A stretch of 64,000 nt of DNA. Origin: Acidobacteriota bacterium (lineage in GTDB: Bacteria > Acidobacteriota > Polarisedimenticolia > Polarisedimenticolales > Polarisedimenticolaceae). The position numbers and the translations under genes are program-made. The notes beneath the pieces are model-generated. The model worked only from the letters and a program-made list of their open reading frames with translations, was not told the origin of the DNA and did no database searches. The stretch is taken from the NCBI GenBank assembly GCA_029861955.1, contig JAOTYK010000004.1, positions 62,001 to 126,000 on the forward strand. Direction: 5' to 3'. Of the stretch, positions 53,387 to 63,132 are shown one piece after another (the stretch's first letter is position 1; every line of letters starts with the position of its first letter).

Positions 53387-54824
53387 CGAGCGGTTGCGAC
53401 AGGACCTCCCCCAGTCGACGTCCGATCTGATCGTCAGACTCCGCCGGAACCGTTCGCAGGTCGAGCAATAGACTACCGTCGTGGACTCTACCGATGACCG
53501 GCGGCGTACCGTCGCGCAGCCTTCCCTGTAACTCTCCGCAGTCCCGTCCGTCGACGGAGACTCGCAGAAGACGGGTGCCGATCTCCCCGCGAGGTGACGA
53601 CCCCCCACCGGTCCGCGAGACACCGCTGACGACCGCCAGCCGATAGGACGGATCGATTCGGTCCTTGAGCGAATCCGCGATCGTTCTGGCCCGACGTCCG
53701 ATGGCGGTCGCCTTCAATTTCATCATCCGTAGCGTCGGCACCTCGTCCCACGCCCGCCCCGACGCGTAGGCCAGCAGCGTCTCGTGGAGCGCGGAGATCA
53801 GGATCCGATCCAGACGACAGACCCGGGCCAAGGGGTCTTTCTTGACCTTCGCGATGACCTCGGGCCTTCCGACCAGGAAACCGGCCTGGGGCCCACCCAG
53901 AAGTTTGTCGCCGCTGAAGGTGACGAGATCGGCGCCGGCCTTGAGGATCTCGGCGATCGGTGTCTCGTCCCGGATCCCCACATCCTGCAGGTCGACCAGG
54001 TCGCCACTCCCCCAGTCCACCAGCAGCGGGATCTCGTGCTTCGCGGCGAGTGCCGACAACGACGCCACGCCGACCTCGGCGGCGAAGCCGACGATGCGGA
54101 AGTTGCTGGTGTGGACCTTCATCAGCAGCCCGGTCCGTTTCCCGATCGCCGCCGCGTAGTCCCCGCGACGACTCCGGTTGGTGGTCCCCACCTCCACGAG
54201 TCGTGCGCCGGAGAGCCGCATGATGTCCGGGACCCGGAACGACCCGCCGATCTCGACCAACTCGCCGCGGGAGACGATCGCCTCCTTCCCACGACAGAGG
54301 GCATGCAGGGCCAACATCGTCGCCGCCGCGTTGTTGTTGACGACGTGGAAGTCGTAACCGGGAAACAGCAGCTCCATCAGGGGGCGCAGCGGTGCCATCC
54401 GATCGCCTCGGCCTCCGGCCTCGACGTCGTACTCCAGGTCGACGTAGTGACTCAGGGATGCGGCGACCCTCTTGGCCGCTGCCTCGGAGAGCACGGAACG
54501 ACCGAGGTTGGTGTGGACGATCACGCCGGTCGCATTGAGGAGCGGTTTCGGCTGCGGCTCGGCCTGTCGCTGGGCCCAGGCCTCGGCTGCGGCCAGGATC
54601 GTCGTCGGCTTCAACTCCGAGGGGTCGATCCGACCGTCACCGCGGAGCCGGCGTCGTCGCTCATCGAGGACGGTCCGAAGGCTCTCCCGTGCCCAATCCG
54701 GGCCAAAAACCCGCCGAAGCCGCCTCCCCCGTCGATGCTCCAGGAGTTCCGAGACCGCCGGTAGACGCCCCGGGCCGTCGGCCCGTACCTTAGACTGGTT
54801 CCGTTGTCCCCGTTTCTTTTGCAT
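53376..54824 (-). CDS. selA: L-seryl-tRNA(Sec) selenium transferase
   Basis: This 482-residue PLP enzyme has the SelA N-terminal domain (RLPAVSELLEH), NATGVIVHTNLGRS, NNNAAATMLAL, RGELVEIGGSFRVPDIM and the PLP-lysine segment TFSGDKLLGGPQAGFLVG. It converts seryl-tRNA(Sec) to selenocysteyl-tRNA(Sec) with selenophosphate. Length is standard. selB, selC and selD are not in the window, but the gene implies that the organism makes selenoproteins. It converges on the YchF-like gene with an 11-base overlap. Confidence 0.94.
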   Translation of the reverse strand: MQKKRGQRNQSKVRADGPGRLPAVSELLEHRRGRRLRRVFGPDWARESLRTVLDERRRRLRGDGRIDPSELKPTTILAAAEAWAQRQAEPQPKPLLNATGVIVHTNLGRSVLSEAAAKRVAASLSHYVDLEYDVEAGGRGDRMAPLRPLMELLFPGYDFHVVNNNAAATMLALHALCRGKEAIVSRGELVEIGGSFRVPDIMRLSGARLVEVGTTNRSRRGDYAAAIGKRTGLLMKVHTSNFRIVGFAAEVGVASLSALAAKHEIPLLVDWGSGDLVDLQDVGIRDETPIAEILKAGADLVTFSGDKLLGGPQAGFLVGRPEVIAKVKKDPLARVCRLDRILISALHETLLAYASGRAWDEVPTLRMMKLKATAIGRRARTIADSLKDRIDPSYRLAVVSGVSRTGGGSSPRGEIGTRLLRVSVDGRDCGELQGRLRDGTPPVIGRVHDGSLLLDLRTVPAESDDQIGRRLGEVLSQPLARR

Positions 54825-54879
54825 CCGTGGGCCAGGATCCCTAGATTTGAACGTGGGATGGGAACATCAGGGATGAACG

Positions 54880-55473
54880 ATGGCTGAGAAAACTGAAGCC
54901 GAGGCCCAGCTCGAGGCCGACATCCATACCCTTGAGGTCGGCACCCGGCAGCTGAAGGTCCAGTACGACATGTTCTTCGTCGGGGCGCGCAAGATCCCGC
55001 CGCGAGAGCTGCGGGCCCAACTCGAACGTCTGATCCGTCGCAATATCGACACGTCTCACGCCAACTACGCCCAGCGGTTTCATCTGACTACGGCCGTCAG
55101 CCGCTTCAACAGTCTATCCGAACTCTGGGACAAGACGATACGTGGACGAGAACAGGGCTACCTTGAAAACGGTCGGATCGTGGATCCCCGTTCGCAGGCG
55201 ACCCAGCCCTCGACGCCTGCCGCGGCAGATGGCACCCTGGCTCGATGTCGGGTCACGGACGCCCACGCCGACGCCGCTCGATTAAAGGATCTCTACCAAT
55301 CGTTCGTGGCCGCCCATGAAAAGGGGACCCGGACACCGAGTTTCGAAAAATTCATCCTGGGCGTTGAAGCCCAATCCAGTCGGATCCGAAAAAAATCCGG
55401 TTGTGAGGAAATTGAGTTGCGCGTGGTGGCCAAGGACGGCAAGGTCCAGTTGAAGGCTCGCCCCGGTCGCTAG
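54880..55473 (+). CDS. Conserved coiled-coil protein (MXAN_5187 C-terminal-like)
   Basis: A 197-residue cytoplasmic protein, mostly helical. An N-terminal region (about 10-95: VGTRQLKVQYDMFFVGARKIPPRE, SRFNSLSELWDKTIRG) is followed by a flexible Pro/Ala linker and a C-terminal region (FEKFILGVEAQS and a basic tail). The pattern resembles the MXAN_5187-type family seen in deltaproteobacteria and acidobacteria. No catalytic motif. It starts a plus-strand run with the two genes downstream. Confidence 0.6.
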   Translation: MAEKTEAEAQLEADIHTLEVGTRQLKVQYDMFFVGARKIPPRELRAQLERLIRRNIDTSHANYAQRFHLTTAVSRFNSLSELWDKTIRGREQGYLENGRIVDPRSQATQPSTPAAADGTLARCRVTDAHADAARLKDLYQSFVAAHEKGTRTPSFEKFILGVEAQSSRIRKKSGCEEIELRVVAKDGKVQLKARPGR

Positions 55474-55500
55474 AGCGGACTGACCGCACGGAGTACGGTG

Positions 55501-56385
55501 ATGAGGTTGTCGAGGTTATGGCTTTTGATCCTTGTGGTGGCTGTCGCAGCACCGATCGCCGCCCAGGAGGGCTCGGAGAACGGTGACAAGCGCGCCGCCA
55601 AGGAAAAGGCCCGACAGGAGCGAATCGCCGAATACGAGCGCAAGCGGGAAGAGCGCCGGGCCGCCCGCCAGACACGCCGCGAATCGGAGGAGGCCGCCAA
55701 GGCGGCTACCGAGCGGGCCCACGATCCGACCGACCTCTCCCCCGCCGAAGCCCAGGCGGTCGAGTCCGCCCGCACCGACGAGGTCGTCGTCAAGAAGCCG
55801 AGTCGTGCGGAGCGTCGCGCCGCACAGGGTGCCGTGCGACTCCCCCGCGAGCTGGCGCGGGCCCAGGGCTTCGTCCGTCAGAGTGTGCTGGCCCGTGACC
55901 CATCCGTGCTGGCCTACCTGGATCTCGTCGATACCGGCGAGGCCAGCGCCCAGCAGCTGGGTGCCTTCGGAAACTTCCTCGGCCAGAACGGATTCCTGGA
56001 TCTGGCACTGACCTACTACGGCACCGCGCTCTCCGTGGACGATTCGGATTCGCTGCTCTGGCTCAACGTCGGCACGCTCCATCGTCAGGCCGGAGAGATC
56101 GATCGCGCGGCGGCCGCCTATACCCGTGCGCTGCGCCTGAACCCCAACAACGCCTTCGCCCACTACAACCTGGGTGCGACGCTGGACGGTCTCGGCAAGT
56201 ATGAGGATGCGCTGGAGGAGTACCGGATCGCCCTCACGCTGGACCCCTCCCTCGGGGACCCGAAGACCAACCCCCAGGCGGCCAACAACGACCGCCTGAC
56301 CGCCGTCAAACTGATGCTTTACCAGGGTCAGACCGGGTCGATGGGACTCCCCCTCGTGGAGCTGCCCGAAGGGAAGACCCCGTAG
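55501..56385 (+). CDS. Exported TPR protein
   Basis: A 294-residue protein with a signal peptide (LWLLILVVAVAAPIAAQ), a highly charged Lys/Arg/Glu/Ala coiled region (about 25-110), and TPR units in the C-terminal half (LWLNVGTLHRQAGEIDRAAAAYTRALRLNPNN, then AHYNLGATLDGLGKYEDALEEYRIALTLDP). TPR proteins of this kind scaffold periplasmic complexes. The ATG is preferred over the GTG just before it because of the spacing to GGAG. Confidence 0.78.
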   Translation: MRLSRLWLLILVVAVAAPIAAQEGSENGDKRAAKEKARQERIAEYERKREERRAARQTRRESEEAAKAATERAHDPTDLSPAEAQAVESARTDEVVVKKPSRAERRAAQGAVRLPRELARAQGFVRQSVLARDPSVLAYLDLVDTGEASAQQLGAFGNFLGQNGFLDLALTYYGTALSVDDSDSLLWLNVGTLHRQAGEIDRAAAAYTRALRLNPNNAFAHYNLGATLDGLGKYEDALEEYRIALTLDPSLGDPKTNPQAANNDRLTAVKLMLYQGQTGSMGLPLVELPEGKTP

Positions 56386-56435
56386 CCGACGACGACGCTG
56401 ACGCCTCGCCGTTGCGCTGATACAATTCGCAGCCC

Positions 56436-57206
56436 ATGCGAATTGCATTCAAAGTCCTGTCCGTTGCGGTCGCGCTGGCGATCTTGACGACACCCGCGTC
56501 GGCATGGACGGCCCGCACGCGAATCGCCATGACGCAACGTGCGGTGGAACTGATGCCCAGAACGCTGAGGACGGCACTTCAGGGACACGAGAAGGCGCTG
56601 CTCCGCGGACTGCTGGATCCGATGAAGGATGAGGATGGTGCCGACCATCGTCCCATGACCGCCGGTGGCGACCTGGAAGCCGCGGTCCTGGCGGCGTCAC
56701 GTGAGCTGCGCGGCGTCCTGGATCGACCGGCACGATTCGACGAAGTCGCCGAGGCCTTCGGCCGTCTCGCCCACTACACGTTGGATGTGGGTTTCCCACC
56801 GGGGGTCAGCCCCCGTGACGATACCGTCGACTCGCGTTACCGGCACTTCGGCTCGCTCTGCGAAGAGCGCCTCCCAAAATTTCCGCTCGTCTACTATGAC
56901 GATCACGACCTCGGCGGCGGTCTTGCCGACGTCGGGCCATACGTGGAAGAGATCCTCGCCCGGGCGACGACCAACGATGCGGTCCTGGCCGATGCTTACG
57001 ACCGCGCCGGCGACCCCCCGCACCGCGGTGCGTTCGACGATCGCTCGGTACCGTTTGCCGTCGCCTCTATCTCCTACTCCCGAAGTGTGAATGATATTGC
57101 TCGGGTCTGGCTGGCCGTGTGGCAGGAAGCCGACGGCGACATGTCCCACACCCCGTTCCGCAACCAATCCAATCGTCAACCGGACGATCCACGGAGTTCC
57201 CGATGA
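56436..57206 (+). CDS. Exported protein, possibly phospholipase C/S1-P1-nuclease-like
   Basis: This 256-residue protein has a signal peptide (VAVALAILTTPASA) ending just before WTARTRIAMTQRAVELMP. An N-terminal Trp after cleavage, scattered His and Asp (DHRPMTAGGD, LAHYTLDVGFPP, YYDDHDLGGG) and an all-helical pattern recall zinc phospholipase C and S1/P1 nucleases, where the mature N-terminal Trp binds zinc. The expected HxxxE/D spacing is not clearly met, so this is tentative. It overlaps purH by 4 bases. Confidence 0.55.
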   Translation: MRIAFKVLSVAVALAILTTPASAWTARTRIAMTQRAVELMPRTLRTALQGHEKALLRGLLDPMKDEDGADHRPMTAGGDLEAAVLAASRELRGVLDRPARFDEVAEAFGRLAHYTLDVGFPPGVSPRDDTVDSRYRHFGSLCEERLPKFPLVYYDDHDLGGGLADVGPYVEEILARATTNDAVLADAYDRAGDPPHRGAFDDRSVPFAVASISYSRSVNDIARVWLAVWQEADGDMSHTPFRNQSNRQPDDPRSSR

Positions 57207-58771
57207 ATCACAAGGTCCAACGGGCCCTGGTCAGCGTCTATGACAAAACCGGTGTCGTCGATTTCTGCAAACAGTTGACGAAAGCCGGTGTCGAGATCCT
57301 GTCCAGCGGCGGGACCGCTCGCCTCCTCTCCGAACACGGAGTCGACGTCGTCAAGGTCGCCGACTACACCGGCTCTCCAGAGATCCTCGATGGGCGCGTG
57401 AAGACACTGCACCCGAAGATCCACGGCGGGATCCTGGCCGCGCGGGATCTCGAATCTCACATGGCCGACCTGGAGAAAGAAGGCATCAAGACGATCGACC
57501 TGGTCGTCGTCAATCTCTACCCCTTCGAGCAGACGGTGGCGACGGCCGGAGTCTCCCATGGCGAGGTCGTGGAGATGATTGACATCGGCGGGCCGACCAT
57601 GGTCCGCGCCGCTGCCAAGAATCATGCCCACGTCGGCGTGGTCGTTAACCCCTCGGACTACGGTCCGATCGCGGACGAGCTTCAGGCCGACGGTGGCCTC
57701 GGAGAGACCACCCGACGCAAACTTGCGGCAACGGCGTTTCGCCACACCAGCGGGTATGACCTGGCGGTCCAGACCTACCTCGAGCGACCACAGAACGACG
57801 ACTCAAAACCGGAAGAGGATGCCTTCGACGAACGGCTGGTAGTCGAGTACAGCAAGCTGCAGGGACTGCGCTACGGCGAGAACCCCCATCAGCAGGCGGC
57901 GTTCTACCGCGACCCGTTGCCGTCGGCGGGATCGCTGGCGGATGCGACCCAACTCCAGGGCAAGGAACTCAGCTTCAATAACATTCTGGACTTCGACGCG
58001 GCCCTGGGCGCTGCGCTGGAACTCCCAAGGAGTGGCTGCGTGATCGTCAAACACGGCAACCCGTGTGGCGTCGCGCTGGGGACCGACCCCGCAGAAGCGT
58101 TCGAACGTGCGCTGGCATGTGATCCGACTAGCGCATTTGGCGGCGTGATCGCATTCAATCGAACCGTGGACGGACGGGCTGCAAAATCGATCCGCCAGCA
58201 GTTCTACGAGGGGGTCGTCGCTCCCCGCTTCGACGACGAGGCGAAGGCAACCCTGGCACGCAAAAAGAAGCTACGTTGTCTCGAACTCGGCGACATCAAA
58301 CATGCGACTCGCGGCGGCATGGATCTTCGTCGGGTCAACGGCGGCCTCCTGGCCCAGACCTGGGACCGGATCGAGGAGTCGGTGCGTGAGAGTCGTGTCG
58401 TCTCTCGTCGCGCACCGACCGAGGATGAGTGGAAGGCCCTGGAATTTGGCTGGGTCGTGGCAAAACACGTGAAGTCGAATGCCATCGTGTATGCGCGCGC
58501 CGATCGGACAATTGGCATCGGTGCCGGTCAGATGAGTCGCGTGGATTCCGCACGCCTCGGTGCCGATAAGGCAAACACCCCGCTCGAGGGTTGCGCGATG
58601 GCCTCCGACGCATTCTTCCCGTTCCGTGACGGCATCGACGTCGCCGCCAAGGTCGGCGTTCGCGCCGTCGTCCAACCGGGCGGTTCGATCCGGGATGATG
58701 AGGTGATCGCGGCGGCGGACGAACATGACGTCGCGATGGTGTTCACCGGGCGACGTCACTTCCGACACTAG
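57203..58771 (+). CDS. purH: Bifunctional AICAR transformylase/IMP cyclohydrolase
   Basis: This 522-residue protein has the N-terminal IMP cyclohydrolase domain ([57 protein letters not shown]) and the AICAR transformylase domain ([27 protein letters not shown] with the catalytic Lys-His, [22 protein letters not shown]). It carries out the last two steps of de novo IMP synthesis. Start: the ATG with GGAG upstream, overlapping the preceding gene by 4 bases; longer frames are spurious. Confidence 0.96.
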   Translation: MNHKVQRALVSVYDKTGVVDFCKQLTKAGVEILSSGGTARLLSEHGVDVVKVADYTGSPEILDGRVKTLHPKIHGGILAARDLESHMADLEKEGIKTIDLVVVNLYPFEQTVATAGVSHGEVVEMIDIGGPTMVRAAAKNHAHVGVVVNPSDYGPIADELQADGGLGETTRRKLAATAFRHTSGYDLAVQTYLERPQNDDSKPEEDAFDERLVVEYSKLQGLRYGENPHQQAAFYRDPLPSAGSLADATQLQGKELSFNNILDFDAALGAALELPRSGCVIVKHGNPCGVALGTDPAEAFERALACDPTSAFGGVIAFNRTVDGRAAKSIRQQFYEGVVAPRFDDEAKATLARKKKLRCLELGDIKHATRGGMDLRRVNGGLLAQTWDRIEESVRESRVVSRRAPTEDEWKALEFGWVVAKHVKSNAIVYARADRTIGIGAGQMSRVDSARLGADKANTPLEGCAMASDAFFPFRDGIDVAAKVGVRAVVQPGGSIRDDEVIAAADEHDVAMVFTGRRHFRH

Positions 58772-58774
58772 CGC

Positions 58775-60328
58775 TCAGCCGCCGTACTCCAGGTCGCGAA
58801 ATCCGATCGACTCGATCCGATCCATCCACGCTCGATCACGGACGGCGCCGGAGCATTCGTCAGCGAGTCGAAGTCCGTGGGAGACGCCGGGGTCGTCGCT
58901 GTTGATATCGCTGGCCTCCGTGAAGTGCGCGGTCGCGCCGTCACAGTTACCCGAAGTGAGAGCCTGCATCCCGAGATTGAACCAGCCGTTGATCATGTAA
59001 CGGCTGAGGCGCTCACCACGCTCCGTCTCGGGGAGACGATAGAAAACGGTCAACGCCGATCGGTAGTCGCCGGTATTGAAGGCGTCGACGGCGCTCTGCC
59101 AGCTGTCCAGCACTTCCTGCTGTTCACGGAAGAGATCGCCAAGTTGGAGCACCTCTTGTTTGAGCTTGCGATCGTCCGGCCGAGTCTTCTGGATCTTGTT
59201 GAGCAAAACGATGGCACCCGCGTAATCCCCGAGAGCGATCGCCTCGTCCGCGCTGACCCGTAACGCGTCAACATCGACGATCTTGACCGGGGACGCCGCC
59301 ACGTTGGCATCATCCGCGCTGTCGTCAACCACGGGCGTCTGCGGTTCCTGGATCTCTGCCGTTTGTGGAGGCTCGTCGGACGTCCCGAAGAACTCCGTGT
59401 AGGCGAACCACCCACCCGCGATGACCAGCACCAGCACGGCGGCGACGATCATGGCAAGGCGTGGCACCTGCCGACTCTGTCGTTCGCGTCGGCGCGCCGT
59501 CCGTTCGGTCGTCGTCGATGTCGCGGCTGTCGTGGGGGGGGTGACGCTTTCGGTGACCGGCCCGTCGTCTTCGACGGTCGGAGTCGTCGGAACCTCCGGG
59601 ATGAGATCTCCCAGGTCGTCCAGGTCACCCAGATCGGCGGACGGTTCCGCGGCGACCTCGCCCGCGGCCACGGCCGGCGCCGCGTCCATGTTCAACGCCT
59701 CGTCGACCGTGTCGAAGTCCAGCTCACCCAGAAGATCGTGAGACTCGTCCTCCGTCTCCGCCGGTGTCGGCGTCTCCACTTCGTCGTCGGAAGCGATTTT
59801 TGCCGCCAACTCCGTGGCACCACTGTGATTCTCGTCGAGGATCTCCAGGCGACGTAGCAGAGTGATCGCCTCTTCCCGGGCACCCTGCTGGTAGGCGACG
59901 GTGGCCTCGGCGAACAGCTCGCCGACACGTGTCTTCAGCTCCGCCGCGGCTGCCGCCTCGGCGGACGGCTCGTCCAGCGGCGCCGGTTGCGGAACAGGCG
60001 GTGGCGTGGAGGCGGCCGGCGCCTCTTCGTGGTCGGAGAAATCGAAATCCATGGCGTCGGAATCTGCCGACGGGACCGGTGGGGGTGTTGCCTCGGCTTC
60101 CGCGGCCGGAGTCGCTGTCGGAGTCACTGCCGCCGACTCATTGACGAACGATGGCCCCTCGCCGATCAACAGCTCGCAGAGACGCACGCCTTCGCCCGCC
60201 CTGAGGTCCGACGGGTCGAGGCTGAGGATCTTCTGCCAGACCTCTGTCGCCTTCTGGAACTCTCCCTGTAGGTAGAAGTTCGACGCCTGTTGATGCAAAT
60301 TTTCCAGTTCAGACGGATCGATCGCCAT
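58775..60328 (-). CDS. Membrane-anchored TPR protein with low-complexity linkers
   Basis: This 517-residue protein has an N-terminal TPR (FYLQGEFQKATEVWQKILSLDPSDLRA), an Ala/Pro/Glu-rich linker, another TPR (about 130-175), an acidic linker and a single membrane helix (about 294-312, MIVAAVLVLVIAGGWFAY). C-terminal TPR units lie outside the cytoplasm (GDYAGAIVLLNKIQKTRPDD, AFNTGDYRSALTVFYRLPE). The N-terminal two thirds should be cytoplasmic. It may bridge two compartments; partners unknown. Confidence 0.72.
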   Translation of the reverse strand: MAIDPSELENLHQQASNFYLQGEFQKATEVWQKILSLDPSDLRAGEGVRLCELLIGEGPSFVNESAAVTPTATPAAEAEATPPPVPSADSDAMDFDFSDHEEAPAASTPPPVPQPAPLDEPSAEAAAAAELKTRVGELFAEATVAYQQGAREEAITLLRRLEILDENHSGATELAAKIASDDEVETPTPAETEDESHDLLGELDFDTVDEALNMDAAPAVAAGEVAAEPSADLGDLDDLGDLIPEVPTTPTVEDDGPVTESVTPPTTAATSTTTERTARRRERQSRQVPRLAMIVAAVLVLVIAGGWFAYTEFFGTSDEPPQTAEIQEPQTPVVDDSADDANVAASPVKIVDVDALRVSADEAIALGDYAGAIVLLNKIQKTRPDDRKLKQEVLQLGDLFREQQEVLDSWQSAVDAFNTGDYRSALTVFYRLPETERGERLSRYMINGWFNLGMQALTSGNCDGATAHFTEASDINSDDPGVSHGLRLADECSGAVRDRAWMDRIESIGFRDLEYGG

Positions 60329-60396
60329 GACCCCGCACCCCTAGATTACGGATAGCTACCGAGGGAATATAGGGTTCGACGACCGCCGGGGCAATT

Positions 60397-60678
60397 TCAT
60401 CCGCCGGGGCTGCCGGAAGCGGCCAGAAACGAGTCACGGCAGGCGCTGGAGCAGAAAAACACCCGCCCCTGATCGGTTTCTACGCTGAGCGCTCGATCCT
60501 CCGGGATGTGGACCCCGCAGGCCGGATCCTGGACGAGACGACGGCCGGGCGTCGGGGCCGGGCGACGGGTCGGCCGTGGAGCGTCGGCACGTGCGGGCCT
60601 GGTTCGTGGAACGAGCCGCGCCAGCAGGGTCCAGATCGCCACGATGACCGCCAGCAAGAGCAGCAGGAATCGGAGCAT
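60397..60678 (-). CDS. PP0621-family small membrane protein with YHS-like metal motif
   Basis: A 93-residue protein: one N-terminal helix (LRFLLLLLAVIVAIWTLLARL), an Arg/Pro linker, and a C-terminal LVQDPACGVHIPEDRALSV...RVFFCSSACRDSFL. DPxCG plus CSxxC is the PP0621/YHS-type pattern, probably a metal site. Function unknown. It sits between two TPR protein genes on the same strand. Confidence 0.8.
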   Translation of the reverse strand: MLRFLLLLLAVIVAIWTLLARLVPRTRPARADAPRPTRRPAPTPGRRLVQDPACGVHIPEDRALSVETDQGRVFFCSSACRDSFLAASGSPGG

Positions 60679-60693
60679 GGCCGAGGATCGCCC

Positions 60694-61314
60694 CTAACCG
60701 GCGCTGGACGCAGCGCGGGCCTTGTTCAACTCGTCCCGCAACGAATCGAGCTGCGGGGGGCGAGGGTCGAAGGCCTCGAGCTGGGCAAGCGCCTCATCCG
60801 CCCGCTCGAACTGCTGGAGATCAAAACCGGCGACGACGACGATGTTGAACAGACTCTGCCAGTGATCCGGATGAAGCTTGTGGGCACGCTCGAACAGTTG
60901 AAGCGCGTCGTCCGGTCGTTGGACACTCCGGAAACAGATCCCGAGATCCGACATCAGGTCCGGGTCGTCGGTCTGGATCTCGAGGGCCATCTCGTAGAAC
61001 GGGATCGCATCGTTCCACATCTGCACCTGATGGTAGAGGTTGGCCAGACGGACCATCGACGCCACGTCCTGCGGGTTGTCCTGGACCCGCTGCTTGAGAG
61101 CGTTCATCTCCGCGACCATCGGAGCGGCTCCATCGGCCGGCGCCGCGGCTCCGGTCTCGGTCCTCGCACGAGGACCGGCGGGGCCTTCGACGACTTCTCC
61201 GGCGCCTTGACCGCCAACGATCGGGTCGCGCCCGACGGCATTCATCGTAATGGCCGCGATCAGAATCCCGAGGACAACGCCCCCGACCAGAAACCAGACG
61301 TTCTCTCGCTGCAT
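60694..61314 (-). CDS. Membrane-anchored TPR protein (CcmI/NrfG-like)
   Basis: A 206-residue protein with one N-terminal helix (WFLVGGVVLGILIAAITMNAV), a Gly/Ala/Pro linker and about three TPR units (NPQDVASMVRLANLYHQVQ, DLGICFRSVQRPDDALQLFERAHKLHP, FERADEALAQLEAF). The layout resembles TPR parts of cytochrome-c maturation proteins such as CcmI/NrfG, but no such genes are near. Upstream codons before this ATG are spurious; GAGAGG precedes it. Confidence 0.75.
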   Translation of the reverse strand: MQRENVWFLVGGVVLGILIAAITMNAVGRDPIVGGQGAGEVVEGPAGPRARTETGAAAPADGAAPMVAEMNALKQRVQDNPQDVASMVRLANLYHQVQMWNDAIPFYEMALEIQTDDPDLMSDLGICFRSVQRPDDALQLFERAHKLHPDHWQSLFNIVVVAGFDLQQFERADEALAQLEAFDPRPPQLDSLRDELNKARAASSAG

Positions 61315-61415
61315 GGTGTTTGACCTCTCCCTGATCGATTCCAATCGGAGGCTAGCGGAGGCCTGTCGTCCCGTCAACAGAGACACAGGATCCCCATGCT
61401 AGACTTTTCACGGTG

Positions 61416-62447
61416 ATGGCCCAAGCCAACCTCTACGGTCGAGATCGAGCCTCGCTCCGGGAGTGGCTGACACGCTTCGACGCGCCACCCTTTCATGCGG
61501 ATCAACTCTACCGCTGGTGGTATGCCCGTCGCCGCTTCGATCCCGACGACTGGACCGACCTCCCCGTGGCCCTCCGGCACCAGATCGCCGAGGAGGCGGT
61601 CGTTGACCCGGGAACACTCGCGGAGAGTGCACGGGCGGATGACGGAACCGTCAAGTATCTCGTCACGCTGGGCGACGGGCGATCCGTCGAGTCGGTTTAC
61701 ATGGAGCAGGACGGGCGGGTGACGCTCTGCATCAGCAGTCAGGTGGGTTGTGCCCTCGACTGCGATTTTTGCCTGACCGCTCGGATGGGTTTCGTGCGGC
61801 ACTGCACCCCCGGGGAGATCGTCGGACAGGTGGCGAGGATCCAGGATCTCCACGGCATGGGCAACGATCGATTCAACGTCGTGTTCATGGGGATGGGTGA
61901 GCCGCTGCACAACTTCGACGGTGTGGTCGGTGCGGTGCGACTTCTGACTGACGCCGACGGCTTCGGTCTCTCGTGGCGTCGTGTCACGGTGTCGACATCG
62001 GGCATGGTGCCGGCCATCGAACGGCTCGCCGAGGAGACCGTTCATCCACGACTGGCGGTATCGCTGAATGCAACGACCGACGAGACACGCTCGAGAATCA
62101 TGCCGATCAACCGAAAGTACCCGATCGCGAGACTGATCGAGGCCTGCAAGAAGTGGACCCGGACGACCGGTCAGTCGTTCACGTTCGAGTATGTCCTGCT
62201 GGATGGAGTGAACTGCAGCGACGCCGACGTCGATCGTCTCGCCGCGCTGACCGACGGGCTCGCCGTCAAGGTGAACCTGATCCCGTTCAACCCGGTCCCG
62301 GAACTCCTGGATTACAACGCACCGTCGAAGGCAAGGATTTTCGCTCTACGCGACCGGCTGCTCGATCGCGGCGTTCGGGTGAGTATCCGCTGGAGTCGTG
62401 GACAAGACGCCAAGGCCGCCTGCGGGCAACTGGCGTTACTTAGTTGA
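61416..62447 (+). CDS. rlmN: Dual-specificity RNA methyltransferase RlmN
   Basis: This 343-residue radical SAM protein has the helical N-terminal domain, the Fe-S motif CALDCDFC (CxxxCxxC), VVFMGMGEPLHNFDGV, and the catalytic cysteine near the end (AKAACGQLAL). It makes 2-methyladenosine at 23S rRNA A2503 and tRNA A37. A GTG lies one codon before the ATG. It converges on the methyltransferase gene with an 8-base overlap. Confidence 0.95.
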   Translation: MAQANLYGRDRASLREWLTRFDAPPFHADQLYRWWYARRRFDPDDWTDLPVALRHQIAEEAVVDPGTLAESARADDGTVKYLVTLGDGRSVESVYMEQDGRVTLCISSQVGCALDCDFCLTARMGFVRHCTPGEIVGQVARIQDLHGMGNDRFNVVFMGMGEPLHNFDGVVGAVRLLTDADGFGLSWRRVTVSTSGMVPAIERLAEETVHPRLAVSLNATTDETRSRIMPINRKYPIARLIEACKKWTRTTGQSFTFEYVLLDGVNCSDADVDRLAALTDGLAVKVNLIPFNPVPELLDYNAPSKARIFALRDRLLDRGVRVSIRWSRGQDAKAACGQLALLS

Positions 62448-63075
62448 GGGCGCGTCGCGTAGCGATTGCCAGAAGTGTATCGCTCTCGACACCCGCCAGG
62501 CGCCGCACGCGAACCCCCTGAAAGCCCGCGCGTGCCAGCCGATACTGCAGCTCCGCTTCGTGGTGACAGAGGACATCGGCCGTCGTCTCGTCGCCATCGT
62601 CGAGCCGAAACGGCCGTGGAACCCCCTCACCACGGGGCGATGCGGGGAAACTGGCGACGAGCAAGCCGCCCTCGCGCAGCGTTCGGTAAGCCTGAGACAC
62701 CACTCGGTCGAACTCCCGAAGACCGGGCCCTAGGATCGAATCCATCGCCCACGCCACATCGAAACGGTTTCTGAAGGGAGCGAGGTCACGCAGATCACGA
62801 CGCCTGAAACTCACGGGAAGATCGACGCATGCCTTGCGGGCCTCGGCGAGACTCTCGGGTGCGAAATCGACGGCGGTCACATCGGCGAATCGCGCGGCAA
62901 GAAACGGAAGGTCGCGACCCGCGCCGCAACCAAGATCGACAACGGACATCGTGTCCCGATCCGGAAGGTTGTCGAGGACAAACCGCGCGACGTCAACGTG
63001 CTGCGAAACGTCGGAACGCGGTGTGCATTCGGTGGATGCCGTCCACGCATCCCAGTCTCTTGGCCCCCATGTCAT
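62440..63075 (-). CDS. SAM-dependent methyltransferase, class I
   Basis: A 211-residue protein with motif I VVDLGCGAGRDLPFLAARF, VTAVDFAPESL, FDVAWAMDSILG and LREGGLLVASFP; a standard Methyltransf_11/25 fold. It follows the second rho gene by 57 bases on the same strand. Substrate unknown; the small-molecule type is more likely than nucleic acid. Confidence 0.85.
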   Translation of the reverse strand: MTWGPRDWDAWTASTECTPRSDVSQHVDVARFVLDNLPDRDTMSVVDLGCGAGRDLPFLAARFADVTAVDFAPESLAEARKACVDLPVSFRRRDLRDLAPFRNRFDVAWAMDSILGPGLREFDRVVSQAYRTLREGGLLVASFPASPRGEGVPRPFRLDDGDETTADVLCHHEAELQYRLARAGFQGVRVRRLAGVESDTLLAIATRRALN

Positions 63076-63132
63076 ACGTCGAACCTAGGGTCCGAACGGA
63101 TCACGGTCAACGCATCGAGATGTATGGGAGGC

